From a virus: a DNA stretch of 45,369 nucleotides. This document shows positions 37,302 through 45,352 of the stretch, in pieces. Numbering within the stretch: position 1 is the first letter of the stretch; the number at the start of each line of letters is the position of its first letter. The notes under the pieces are model-generated. The model saw only the letters and a program-made list of their open reading frames with translations. It was not told the origin of the DNA and made no database searches. The stretch covers positions 1-45,369 of IMG/VR virus record IMGVR_UViG_3300042090_000357. One strand, 5' to 3'. The position numbers were made by a program, and so were the translations under genes.

Positions 37302-37841
37302 TTATCGATACACGCGGAGTTCCGCGTTGTTGTTTGCGTCTTTGCCATCTGTTGCCCACGTTGCCTGAGTCGTGCTCAGTTGAACGTTGTTCGAGCCGTC
37401 CGAGGTCGCATCGAATGTACCTACGTTCATGTTGTTCGCAGTCGCAACTGTACGAACATATGGCGCTTGACCGCGAACCGGCGTGCCGTATCCGCAATAA
37501 ATCGTCACATACCCACGAACCAACAACCCTTGGATCTGAGCGGCTTCCGGGATGTTGCCCGTGAGGCCTGAATCGTTGTCTGTGATACCGGGAGCTTGGC
37601 GAACGAGAACGCCCGCGAAGTCAGCAGCTACGTTTGAGCCACCCCACTGAGTGATGCCGCCGGTCGCATAGACCATTGCGAGACCAAACGCTTGAGCTGT
37701 CGCTGACGGCGAACCGCTTGCGATCAGTTGTGCGGGCTCAACGCTCGTTTCGTCGGCACGAGAAATCGCACCCGGGATGCCCGCGGGAGCACCGAATGTG
37801 TATGCCTGGTTTGCTGGTGTGTTGTTGTTAGACAAATACAT
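37302..37841 (-). CDS. Capsid cement (Gp24-like structural) protein
   Basis: The 179-aa protein is beta-rich, with A-G-I-P-G-A-I-S-R-A, P-A-Q-L-I-A-S-G, W-G-G-S-N-V-A-A-D-F-A-G-V-L-V-R and L-V-R-G-Y-V-T-I, the order seen in structural cement proteins next to DUF2184 capsids. It probably binds between capsomers to stabilise the expanded head. It directly precedes the capsid gene in transcription. Confidence 0.75.
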   Translation of the reverse strand: MYLSNNNTPANQAYTFGAPAGIPGAISRADETSVEPAQLIASGSPSATAQAFGLAMVYATGGITQWGGSNVAADFAGVLVRQAPGITDNDSGLTGNIPEAAQIQGLLVRGYVTIYCGYGTPVRGQAPYVRTVATANNMNVGTFDATSDGSNNVQLSTTQATWATDGKDANNNAELRVYR

Positions 37842-39157
37842 TAGTGGCTCCTTTGTTTAGCGAAATGCTCTTCGTTCTTCTTGTTGATCTCCTCGACGGT
37901 CGGGATCTTGCCCTTGCCATCGGCATGGCCATCTTTAACCTTGATGGCGTTCATGCGGGGGAACTTCGCCGCGCGCTTGATCTTCAGAACTTCTGAAGCC
38001 TTCACGAACAACGAATCGACCGTGGGCTGGCTTTTGAAGTTCGGCTTCTTGCCGCCAGTGAGGATGTCGAGGACCTCTTTGCCATCTTTTGTGGCATAGG
38101 CTTCTTGCAAAGCCTTGGCTTTGGCGTCTTTGCCGGTGAACTTCTTGCCGGGCGCAAGGATCTCAATGCGAGCCTTCTGGTCGCCGACCATGCTCTCGCC
38201 GCCTTCGTCGCCCGTTTCTTCTTCTTCACCCTCGTCGCCGACCTCTTCTTCAGGGTCTTCGTCGCCGGTCTCTTCTTCGTATTCAGCGTCAGCGCCTTTG
38301 CCTTCGAGGGCATCAAGGCGTTTGCCAATTGCGTCCATCATATCTTTGACGGCCTTCATCGGGTCGTCATCGCCGACTTTGGCTTCTTTGTCAGAAGTCG
38401 TTGGCGTAGGACCACTGCCAGGAGTCATCTTACCCATCGCATCGCAGAGCTTATCGATTGAGTCCTTCATGCTCTTGATGTCAGCAGCCATAGCCGCAGC
38501 ATCAGAGATGACTTCGGTGCCCACCTTGTCGGTTTTGGCGTCCCTAGTTTCAATTGCCTTCAATGCCTCGGCCTTCGCCGTATCGAACAGCTTGGCGACT
38601 TGCTCCTTCGCGCTCATCGGTACTCCTTTGTGGTCTTTAATTGCATAACTCTGACCCGCGCGGCCCTCTGGCACTAACGCGAGGTGATTCCCTACTATAT
38701 TTAATTGGCGGCCGGCGCCGATACCGATCTCTTCGTAGTCGGCTTCGTAGCCGCAAGAGACCTCGCGCAAACCATCTTGAATTTTCTTGATAGCCTCCGC
38801 ATCAGTGATGATGAGGTCGGCAATGAGAGAGTCGCTGAATTGATTTTCACCGCGCCGAACGTTCTGAAGTGTGCCCTTAGCGAGCTCCTTCCAGTTCTTT
38901 GGGTTCACCATTTCATCCGGGTGGCCGATCGTGACAGGCTTACCTTGAAATGAAGCGATGGTTTCTGGGCGGAACACCTCACGCTCTTCGCGCTGGATCT
39001 TAACCATTGTGTTTTCATCGGTCGGTTCGATCGGTGTTTCGTCGGGGCCGTATTCTTGAATGCCAGTTCTTGCAATCGGTACGCCGACACAAACGAGAAA
39101 CCCCTCTGGGGTCAATCGTATGTTGTCTGAAATGCGACCGGTTACATAAAACTTCAT
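37841..39157 (-). CDS. Prohead serine protease fused to scaffold, DUF2213
   Basis: The 438-aa protein has an N-terminal herpesvirus-type protease domain: G-K-P-V-T-I-G-H-P with His79, E-V-S-C-G-Y with nucleophile Ser134, and N-H-L-A-L-V-P-E-G-R with His158. The rest (after about 180) is a helical, strongly charged scaffold with a very acidic E/D run around 290-320. Scaffold and protease in one chain are typical for this family; the protease removes the scaffold after shell assembly. Confidence 0.85.
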   Translation of the reverse strand: MKFYVTGRISDNIRLTPEGFLVCVGVPIARTGIQEYGPDETPIEPTDENTMVKIQREEREVFRPETIASFQGKPVTIGHPDEMVNPKNWKELAKGTLQNVRRGENQFSDSLIADLIITDAEAIKKIQDGLREVSCGYEADYEEIGIGAGRQLNIVGNHLALVPEGRAGQSYAIKDHKGVPMSAKEQVAKLFDTAKAEALKAIETRDAKTDKVGTEVISDAAAMAADIKSMKDSIDKLCDAMGKMTPGSGPTPTTSDKEAKVGDDDPMKAVKDMMDAIGKRLDALEGKGADAEYEEETGDEDPEEEVGDEGEEEETGDEGGESMVGDQKARIEILAPGKKFTGKDAKAKALQEAYATKDGKEVLDILTGGKKPNFKSQPTVDSLFVKASEVLKIKRAAKFPRMNAIKVKDGHADGKGKIPTVEEINKKNEEHFAKQRSH

Positions 39158-39158
39158 G

Positions 39159-39824
39159 TTAGATCTGTGGCCCCGGAGCTGCGATGAGATCGAAATGGAG
39201 TGTCACGGTTGTGCCGTTTGCCAAAGCTGTGACGGCGTCTTCGTTCACCGAAGCGATAACCATTTCACCGCCGCCGGTTACGTTCAAGCCGGAGCCGGGA
39301 TCACCAACAGATTCAAAGTGGTCGCACCCCGATGTGGTCGAAACGGCTACTGTGCCCGTTCCGCCGGCCGGAGTTGCGCTCGTTGCTACAAACGTTTGGC
39401 CAACTGCCGGGGTCAAACCAGCGGTCAAGCCGATCGATGCCCACTGAGCTGCCGTCGTTGTGCCGACGCTGACTATAGTATATGTCGTGCCCACAGTTAG
39501 GGCGCCCGATACGTTCACCGGCGAACCGATGATCATTTGAAGATTGGCTAAATAGCTTTTCAGGCCTGCAAATGCGCGGCTGAATTTGATCACAACGTAG
39601 CCGGCGGCTGGGTTTGGATTGCCACCACCAGGTGCTGTGCTGTGCATGAAAACGCTTGCCACGTCCATCGCAGCGCCGAAGAGTGAGCCGGTGAGGTTTG
39701 CCACACCAGTGGCTGCAGAATTCAAAACTTGGAACTTGCACCATACGCGCGAGCTTCCGCCAAGGATGTTATTGTTCGACTTCTCACCATATTGGTTGCT
39801 TACATCAACGGTCGACTTACTCAC
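39159..39824 (-). CDS. Head decoration or fibre-type structural protein, 221 aa
   Basis: GTG 39824 is chosen because GGGGGAT lies six bases upstream; a TTG start at 39839 would sit inside that site. The protein is Ala/Gly/Thr-rich and beta-like, with an internal A-L-T-V-G-T-T-Y-T-I-V-S-V-G ... G-L-T-P-A-V-G-Q-T-F-V-A-T-S-A-T-P domain that recurs in phage virion proteins. It sits between MuF-like and protease genes, so it is probably a head surface or internal virion protein. Confidence 0.6.
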   Translation of the reverse strand: MSKSTVDVSNQYGEKSNNNILGGSSRVWCKFQVLNSAATGVANLTGSLFGAAMDVASVFMHSTAPGGGNPNPAAGYVVIKFSRAFAGLKSYLANLQMIIGSPVNVSGALTVGTTYTIVSVGTTTAAQWASIGLTAGLTPAVGQTFVATSATPAGGTGTVAVSTTSGCDHFESVGDPGSGLNVTGGGEMVIASVNEDAVTALANGTTVTLHFDLIAAPGPQI

Positions 39825-39945
39825 GCTTACATCCCCCAATTTTGAATTCGCTATCTATTCGGATGGCTTCATTGAAACTGTTAAGTATTTCTTCGTCAAT
39901 GCCAATTTTGAAACCCCTACTCGTCCAGAAATACCGGCTCAGCAT
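39817..39945 (-). CDS. Tiny protein between two head genes, 42 aa
   Basis: ATG 39945 starts inside the MuF-like gene end (29-base overlap) and its TAA overlaps the GTG of the next gene, filling an otherwise empty 77-base gap. The product is amphipathic and charged (G-I-D-E-E-I-L-N-S-F-N-E-A-I-R-I-D-S). Overlaps at both ends argue for translation, but the ribosome site is weak. Function unknown. Confidence 0.45.
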   Translation of the reverse strand: MLSRYFWTSRGFKIGIDEEILNSFNEAIRIDSEFKIGGCKRE

Positions 39946-40714
39946 AACAACGGCAGTTCGGGAACGTGCCCGGGTGTCCGGTCATTCCGTCATCAAGAGT
40001 TGGAGGGTCACTCCAATAAAACACCTGCCCGTTCAAGGGTTTGCCATGCAAATATTTGTGGCTATCTCTCACTGCGGCATCGCCCGCATTGCGCCACCTG
40101 TACTGAATTGAGCCAGCTTGAACCGCGCGATCTTGATTGATGGCAGCCGTTGCTCGAGCGGTCTCAGTTCTGGCTATCAGTCTTGCCCGATTGGTCGCCA
40201 CTTCTTCGGTCATACCCATTTCATTTATGAGAGAATCGATGATGTCCTTGTCTGGTTCAGCCCGCCGGCCTTCCGTGGCCGCACGAAATGCAATCCCTTG
40301 CGCGCGCAGCCCGAGCTCTATTGGAATCGACTTGATGAGCTCAACTTGTTCGGTGATCTTTGCAAGCGCTTCTAAACCCACACGCGAGTTGTAGATCTCT
40401 TGTTTCAAAAGGCCACCGAGCTCTTTTGACTTCATGGCGTAAGCTCGTTTGTTCGACCGCTCGACTTCTGATACGAGCTTCTCGGCTTGCCGGCGCGCCC
40501 ACGGCTCTAATCGCTTGGCGTAGTCGCGGAGGATCTTCATCATTTCGTCGGTGTCGCGGATATCCACACCATCCACATGGCTATTCACAATACCGGCCGA
40601 AGCCTTTGCAACCTTCTTGAGCTGACGCGCGAACTCCATTTCGGCCCGCGAGCTCGGCTTGAACTTGCCGTGGATAGTTTTCTTAGCTGCATCGAAAGTG
40701 AACGATCGCATCAT
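39917..40714 (-). CDS. Mu gpF-like minor head morphogenesis protein
   Basis: From ATG 40714 (ATGA with the tiny gene before it) the product is 265 aa. The C-terminal MuF signature is clear: R-A-R-L-I-A-R-T-E-T-A-R-A, then Y-R-W-R-N-A-G-D-A-A-V-R-D-S-H, and a final P-G-T-F-P-N-C-R-C-Y-A-E-P. MuF-like proteins sit inside or at the portal vertex and may be injected. The order portal, MuF, protease, capsid is conserved in tailed phages. Confidence 0.85.
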   Translation of the reverse strand: MMRSFTFDAAKKTIHGKFKPSSRAEMEFARQLKKVAKASAGIVNSHVDGVDIRDTDEMMKILRDYAKRLEPWARRQAEKLVSEVERSNKRAYAMKSKELGGLLKQEIYNSRVGLEALAKITEQVELIKSIPIELGLRAQGIAFRAATEGRRAEPDKDIIDSLINEMGMTEEVATNRARLIARTETARATAAINQDRAVQAGSIQYRWRNAGDAAVRDSHKYLHGKPLNGQVFYWSDPPTLDDGMTGHPGTFPNCRCYAEPVFLDE

Positions 40715-40788
40715 GGGCAACCGCACGCTCCGCCCGGTCGAACTCTTTGCCCACATCTTGTGCAAGTGACGATCGCTTGAAACTTCAT
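40711..40788 (-). CDS. 25-aa zinc-ribbon micropeptide
   Basis: GGAGG lies just before ATG 40788. The peptide has C-T-R-C-G near the start and C-G-C at the end, so it could bind one zinc ion. Its stop overlaps the MuF start (ATGA). The good ribosome site and tight coupling on both sides argue for a real gene. Function unknown; such peptides often regulate or stabilise a larger partner. Confidence 0.55.
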   Translation of the reverse strand: MKFQAIVTCTRCGQRVRPGGACGCP

Positions 40789-40869
40789 TCAGTCCCTCCG
40801 GTGGGCAAGCCAATATAATAATAGCGCGATCGCTAGCACTGAGCAGACCACAACCGCTGCGACGTTCAT
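40789..40869 (-). CDS. 26-aa single-span membrane micropeptide
   Basis: ATG 40869 overlaps the stop of the DUF6527-like gene (ATGA). The peptide is almost only a hydrophobic helix (V-A-A-V-V-V-C-S-V-L-A-I-A-L-L-L-Y-W-L) with a basic end H-R-R-D, so it should insert in the membrane. Its role might be lysis timing or membrane stress; nothing more is visible. Confidence 0.5.
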   Translation of the reverse strand: MNVAAVVVCSVLAIALLLYWLAHRRD

Positions 40870-41141
40870 TCGTACTCCGGTAGCAGCACGGTTTGCCCAG
40901 CAAGAGCGTGTGTTGAATCATTTAAGAATTGAATATTGCCGTTGGTGACAAATGAATGGCAGACCGGCACGCCAGGGTTCGACTTGTTGACGTTCACCAA
41001 AATACTCGGCTTGAGCGTCGGCATCGTGAGGCTGTCGTTCCACGTCCAGGCATTGGCACCGTGAACCGGAATGGTGTGATAGCTTTTGCAGCCCGGGCAA
41101 ATAAACGATAAGTGACCGTTCTTCTCTGCTGCTTTGATCAT
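40866..41141 (-). CDS. DUF6527-like phage protein, 91 aa
   Basis: The protein has the family pattern C-P-G-C-K ... H-T-I-P-V, W-T-W-N-D, P-T-L-K-P-S-I-L, then C-H-S-F-V-T-N-G-N-I-Q-F-L-N-D-S-T-H-A-L-A-G. The Cys/His set suggests zinc binding. These small proteins are frequent near structural genes of phages and their function is unknown. ATGA overlaps bind it to its neighbours on both sides. Confidence 0.75.
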   Translation of the reverse strand: MIKAAEKNGHLSFICPGCKSYHTIPVHGANAWTWNDSLTMPTLKPSILVNVNKSNPGVPVCHSFVTNGNIQFLNDSTHALAGQTVLLPEYE

Positions 41142-41347
41142 CCGTTCACCTTCTCTGGTGGTTCGCCCTGGTGAAAGTCAGGGTCATCACACGCCGCAGG
41201 ATCGCAACTCGGGTTGCCGGTCTTCTCAATACATTTGATTTTGATCTCGTGCTCTTGGCTGCATTCGCGCAAGCCACCGAGACCGATGAAAATTATGACT
41301 GTGGTGATCATGGCTGCCACGCAGAGCAGTCGAACTTCTTCTTCCAT
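41138..41347 (-). CDS. Small single-span membrane protein, 69 aa
   Basis: An N-terminal membrane helix (about residues 8-25, L-C-V-A-A-M-I-T-T-V-I-I-F-I-G-L-G-G) is followed by a Cys-containing polar domain (C-I-E-K-T-G-N-P-S-C-D-P-A-A-C) that would form disulfides if periplasmic. An inner-membrane anchored role in lysis or superinfection exclusion is possible. It ends in an ATGA overlap. Confidence 0.65.
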   Translation of the reverse strand: MEEEVRLLCVAAMITTVIIFIGLGGLRECSQEHEIKIKCIEKTGNPSCDPAACDDPDFHQGEPPEKVNG

Positions 41348-41533
41348 CTATTCCATATCCTGGTTAACAATTTTGCGGATCGCTTGAATCTTCGTCATGC
41401 CCTGCAACTGATACCTCTTATATAGATGTCGTTGGTGCGCTGTCAGTATCGCTTCTGCCGACTTAACAATTCGATCTAGCTTGTAGTTCGGGTCAACGTA
41501 CGAAAGGGTGCGGGCCTTCTGCGCCTGGCTCAC
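41348..41533 (-). CDS. Small basic helical protein, 61 aa
   Basis: The GTG at 41533 overlaps the portal stop (GTGA). The product is basic and helical (H-Q-R-H-L-Y-K-R-Y-Q-L-Q-G-M-T-K-I-Q-A-I) and ends just before the next gene. It may be a portal-associated or DNA-binding accessory. No family is recognised. Confidence 0.6.
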   Translation of the reverse strand: MSQAQKARTLSYVDPNYKLDRIVKSAEAILTAHQRHLYKRYQLQGMTKIQAIRKIVNQDME

Positions 41534-43218
41534 AGGGTCTTCACTGCTTTGGTTTCAGGGTTTGTTTTCGGGTTCTTCGCATTAGGGTTCAAGCCCTTCT
41601 TGCCGGCCGCACCCATGGTTCCGGGCTTCGGCTTTGCAACGATCGGCTCGCCAGTTTCGGGATCGACTGCCGCACCGCCTTCGCCCGGCATCGGTGGCTC
41701 GTCGGCCTCCTTCTCGGCTTCGTCGATCATCTCATCAGTGATATTCGTAAACACGCCCGTTTCGCGCGACTGGTTACGAAGGTCCGCGAGGGCCGTCGCC
41801 CGATCTGTGAGGCCGGAATCATATGCCCCGACAATGGTTTCAGTTGTAGTTTTCGCCACTGTCGCTTTGTCTGTGGCCGACATTTGCCAGAGCGTGGTGA
41901 ACCCATACTCCATGTCGTCCGGGGCGTCTTTGCCGAGCTCTGATCTCCAGAGAACTCGTAAGAGCGTGTCGACTGGGTTTCTAAAGATTGCCTCTTGCTG
42001 GGCCTTGATATTGTCATAGTACATCCTCATGTCGGATTCGCCCGTCGCATTCAAGCCGGCCGGTGACTGACCAAACAAACGAACGAGCGGGGTATCGCAC
42101 GCGCCGGCGATCTGCTGACCGAACTGAATCAGCATGTCGGCGAGCCCTGCAAACGAATACGAAGTGGTTTGAAATGTGTCTTCTTTGTCGATGAGCGTGA
42201 GCCCCTCGTTTGTCTGCAGCATCCTCATCATCTCGAACATTGCGAGTAGGCCTTGCTGAGCCTCGCCACCCGCCGCGAGTATTTCGCGAAGACCGTCAAC
42301 TCCAACGGTGCGCAGGTTAGCCCGATCGATGAGTGATGCTGAAGACATCGTGGCATTGTCGAACGAAATCAAACGGTCCCACAGGCGTTCAAGTACCGAT
42401 TCGCCCCACATCAATTCTGTGAGGGCTTGCCAGAACGGGAGCTCGATGCCGCCGTGGCGGATCAGCCGGGTGTAGTGAATGGTGTTGTCTTCGATGGGCG
42501 TGAACTCATAGCCAGGGTCAAGTTGCGTGGGATCGTTGACGATCTGATAGTAAGCAGGCAACCCTATATCTGGACCGTATTGAATTGTGTGCTGAATGAG
42601 GGGGTTTACTTGCCATCTGTCAAAAACTGCAACGCCGCGAAACTGCCCCTTAGAGATAGTCGAGACGTCGAGCTCAGTGCTCAGATCTTGCCCTTCGATC
42701 TGAAGAACGCCAATCGCACCACCATACAAACGCCCCCAACGAACGAGCGAGCGGAGGCTGCGCCATATCCCGAGTTTCACGAAGGCTGCTTGGACCTTCT
42801 TTATGGAACCATCGTCCCGTTCTGTGCGGATCTGAATGCCCTCTCTGGTCATGTCCTCGGCGATTGAATCAACCATTTTGCCGACGATCCACGAGCCGCG
42901 GTAAGCCTGTTCGAGCTTGATGCGGTTTCTGGTCAATAAATCAAATGTGTATGTGCCGCCGCTGAGTGAGTTGTCATTGCGGAGTCCGATCTTCGTTAAG
43001 AAGTTATCGAACCCATCCATCGTGCCTTTGCGCGATTTCTTGCCACCCTTCTTTGCGGGGCGCTGATCGCCGACTGGCACGTTCTGAAATACCTTTTGCT
43101 TGTAGCGCTCTTCTGCGCGGAACACTGTCATCGCATCGACGGGGAAGTTGGGTGCCCGGTCTGCTGTCTTCTTAGCCTTTGCGGGCATGGCCTTCTTCGG
43201 TGCGCGTTTTGATGGCAT
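41530..43218 (-). CDS. Portal protein, DUF1073-like
   Basis: The 562-aa protein has a basic N-terminal arm (K-R-A-P-K-K-A-M-P-A-K-A-K-K), then R-G-S-W-I-V-G-K-M-V-D-S-I-A-E-D-M-T-R, W-G-R-L-Y-G-G-A-I-G-V-L, R-L-F-G-Q-S-P-A-G-L-N-A-T-G-E-S-D-M-R, and a Pro/Lys-rich end, all typical of DUF1073 portals. It forms the dodecameric ring for packaging and ejection. It follows the terminase genes as expected. Databases may label this family after the Acb1-like domain, but its place and length indicate a portal. Confidence 0.87.
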   Translation of the reverse strand: MPSKRAPKKAMPAKAKKTADRAPNFPVDAMTVFRAEERYKQKVFQNVPVGDQRPAKKGGKKSRKGTMDGFDNFLTKIGLRNDNSLSGGTYTFDLLTRNRIKLEQAYRGSWIVGKMVDSIAEDMTREGIQIRTERDDGSIKKVQAAFVKLGIWRSLRSLVRWGRLYGGAIGVLQIEGQDLSTELDVSTISKGQFRGVAVFDRWQVNPLIQHTIQYGPDIGLPAYYQIVNDPTQLDPGYEFTPIEDNTIHYTRLIRHGGIELPFWQALTELMWGESVLERLWDRLISFDNATMSSASLIDRANLRTVGVDGLREILAAGGEAQQGLLAMFEMMRMLQTNEGLTLIDKEDTFQTTSYSFAGLADMLIQFGQQIAGACDTPLVRLFGQSPAGLNATGESDMRMYYDNIKAQQEAIFRNPVDTLLRVLWRSELGKDAPDDMEYGFTTLWQMSATDKATVAKTTTETIVGAYDSGLTDRATALADLRNQSRETGVFTNITDEMIDEAEKEADEPPMPGEGGAAVDPETGEPIVAKPKPGTMGAAGKKGLNPNAKNPKTNPETKAVKTL

Positions 43219-43220
43219 CC

Positions 43221-44780
43221 CTATTCCCCTAGTTTCTTCCAGCGTTCAAGCTTGTTGCTCTCTCCCAGTAAGTCCATCACGCCATCGCAGAGCACGTCAA
43301 CCTGATCGTCGAAGTCATGGCTCATGTCCGCGGCGAACGCCTCGCATTCCGCAATAAAATCAGAAACCCAGGGCGCGTCCTGCGGAACGCAAACCAGACC
43401 TACATCAATATATGGCTGCGCGTCCATGACCCGCGTGAGCTTATCGGTGTCGCGCTCAATCCCCTCAACAGGTATGTTGTGCGGCGGGAGCTTCACGGTT
43501 TGAATCAGGCCAGTACCGCTGACCTTATCTTCCACCTTTAGTTTTCTGAGCCGGCCCATTTCGGTTGCGTCCTTGGCCTTACACTTTGCCCAGAAAGAAG
43601 CGACTCTATTTAGGAGCTCCGGAGCCTCCCATTTGCCGCGAATCCAATCAGTTATGTAAAGCCTGCCGTCTTCTTTGCCTAAACCGAACTCACCGAAAAC
43701 CGAGTAGTCGTTGTGCTCCCGCGCCTTCTGTGCCGTGTCGCCAATTATTATTCGATACGTGAGTTTCGGCAGAACCGTGTAGCGAACGAACGACGATCCC
43801 TTGATCAGGTTCCCGCCAAGCGCAACCGGCGATTGTTGATACTGCGAATTGAACACGTGCCGAGATACGCGCGCGCCGGCTTCGTCTTTGCCCTCACCAC
43901 GCTCCAAAGCATTCAGCTTCTCGATCGGCTCCTTGTACGGCCAATAAGAGAATCGTTGGTGGTTGTCTCGCTTTGATGAGTCGACGTTCTTGCGATACTT
44001 CGGTTTGAGCTTTTGAACATAGCCATCATCGATCAACGCCGGGATCTTGAGAATCTTCCAGCGACCCGGGAGGTTGCCCTTCTCAATAAACCCCGAGCAG
44101 TCGTTCTCTGCAATCCTCTGCTGAACGAGAATGATGGGAGTGTTCTCTGTGGCTCGCCGTGATTGCACAACGGTAAGAAGCTTGCGGTTTGCTTTGTCGA
44201 GCTCCGACTTAGAGAAGGCGTCTTCAGGCTTGTTCGGGTCATCGATGATGAGCGCGCCTTGAAAACCATCAGCCATGTGGCCAGCGCGAAACCCAATAAC
44301 TTGACCGCCAATTGCCGTCGCATAAACCCCGCCGGCTATCTTGCCACCGACCATGACGTTCCAACGCTTCTTTGCTTTGGAGTCTTCGGCGATGTGACGT
44401 GGCCATAGTGCTTGATATTCTTCTGAAGATACGAGGTCTCGAGCAGTGGCTGAGTTGAGGGTTGCGAGCTGATCTGAGCCACTAAGATGAAGAAACCGGC
44501 TCCAAGGATTGAGAGCGATGCCGCGAGCAATAAGATTAATAACGAATTCTTCAGTCTTAGTTGATCCGGGTGGCACCTGCACATTGAGGTTTCTGACCCG
44601 GCCAAAGATGATGTCGTCGATCGCGTCTGAGAATACATCGTGGTGCCAGTTCACAATGAATTTGTGTGCGTGTCTATATTTGAAGAAGAAGCGTGTGAAG
44701 AAGAGGTGGGAGGTCTCACACTGAGCCGTGATCACCGCGCGGACTTTGTCTTCGTCTTCGTCCGGCATCAGATCCATCAT
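43221..44780 (-). CDS. Terminase large subunit
   Basis: The 519-aa protein has an atypical P-loop V-P-P-G-S-T-K-T-E at 69-77, Walker B G-A-L-I-I-D-D-P at 176-183, and a C-terminal RNase H-like nuclease with I-I-I-G-D-T-A-Q-K. It pumps DNA into the prohead using ATP and cuts it at the ends. Starts at 44780 and 44777 are both possible. Gene order, small terminase before and portal after, supports the call. Packaging mode (headful or cos) is not determined here. Confidence 0.92.
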   Translation of the reverse strand: MMDLMPDEDEDKVRAVITAQCETSHLFFTRFFFKYRHAHKFIVNWHHDVFSDAIDDIIFGRVRNLNVQVPPGSTKTEEFVINLIARGIALNPWSRFLHLSGSDQLATLNSATARDLVSSEEYQALWPRHIAEDSKAKKRWNVMVGGKIAGGVYATAIGGQVIGFRAGHMADGFQGALIIDDPNKPEDAFSKSELDKANRKLLTVVQSRRATENTPIILVQQRIAENDCSGFIEKGNLPGRWKILKIPALIDDGYVQKLKPKYRKNVDSSKRDNHQRFSYWPYKEPIEKLNALERGEGKDEAGARVSRHVFNSQYQQSPVALGGNLIKGSSFVRYTVLPKLTYRIIIGDTAQKAREHNDYSVFGEFGLGKEDGRLYITDWIRGKWEAPELLNRVASFWAKCKAKDATEMGRLRKLKVEDKVSGTGLIQTVKLPPHNIPVEGIERDTDKLTRVMDAQPYIDVGLVCVPQDAPWVSDFIAECEAFAADMSHDFDDQVDVLCDGVMDLLGESNKLERWKKLGE

Positions 44781-44781
44781 C

Positions 44782-45180
44782 TCAGATCTCTTTATTCAAT
44801 TTTGATAGAATGGTCTTTACTTCGTCAACAGTTGCGTTGGCGCTCAGGTTCGTCGACTCCACCTTAATTTGATCGGGTATCTTGCCTATTATGCGCGTGG
44901 CGAATAGCTCAGCGTTGGCTGGGTTGCCCGACTTCGCACCGACAATCAGCGATCGCAATATGGTGAACTCCATGGGGCTCAAGGCTTTGCGAGAGTCTTC
45001 GTTGTCGAGAATCGATTCGACCTCACCAATTGTTTTGTTGAATGCGGCCTCAATCAAGTTGCGGTAGGCCTCTTTGGTGAACTTCTTAAATTCACGCTTG
45101 GCTGGATCGTGCGCGCCAGCGCCCCGTGGGTTAGCGTTATTGCCCTTCTTGAACTTATGCGTGGGGTTCTTGTTGGCCAC
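44782..45180 (-). CDS. Putative terminase small subunit, 132 aa
   Basis: GTG 45180 is chosen because GGAGGAGG lies just upstream. The N-terminus K-F-K-K-G-N-N-A-N-P-R-G is a pattern of small terminases and DUF5681-type proteins; the rest is helical with L-S-P-M-E-F-T-I-L-R-S-L. It would recognise the packaging start site on the DNA. It precedes the large terminase by one base and overlaps the 65-aa membrane gene. Confidence 0.7.
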   Translation of the reverse strand: MANKNPTHKFKKGNNANPRGAGAHDPAKREFKKFTKEAYRNLIEAAFNKTIGEVESILDNEDSRKALSPMEFTILRSLIVGAKSGNPANAELFATRIIGKIPDQIKVESTNLSANATVDEVKTILSKLNKEI

Positions 45181-45352
45181 AGGCCTCCTCCACATCCCAT
45201 TTGATTTCAATGATGTGTCGCTTGAGCTGTGCGATCTGAATCAGCAGCTTCGTGTTTGCCCGCTTGAGCCTGTCATCAGCGTCTTTGCGCCCCTGAACGA
45301 AGCCCCAAATGAACATGACGAAATAGAGTGTGATCTGAAGCCAACTAGGCAT
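45155..45352 (-). CDS. Small membrane-anchored coiled-coil protein, 65 aa
   Basis: An N-terminal membrane helix (I-T-L-Y-F-V-M-F-I-W-G-F-V, about residues 7-19) is followed by a charged coiled coil. The start lies inside the right terminal repeat, so on the circular genome the gene continues across the map junction (its start is also at 81). Size and layout resemble small inner spanins or membrane accessory proteins. It overlaps the preceding 72-aa gene and the small terminase gene. Confidence 0.65.
   Translation of the reverse strand: MPSWLQITLYFVMFIWGFVQGRKDADDRLKRANTKLLIQIAQLKRHIIEIKWDVEEACGQQEPHA

Noticed and set aside
37291-37497. Longer N-terminus of the major capsid protein
   Set aside because: The extension overlaps the cement gene end, is Arg/Ser/Cys-rich and out of character; AAGGAG fits the start at 37290.
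41530-43218. Possible anti-CBASS Acb1 protein by family naming
   Set aside because: The DUF1073 family is sometimes labelled with the Acb1-like domain, but length, basic arm, motifs and position directly after terminase indicate the portal protein.
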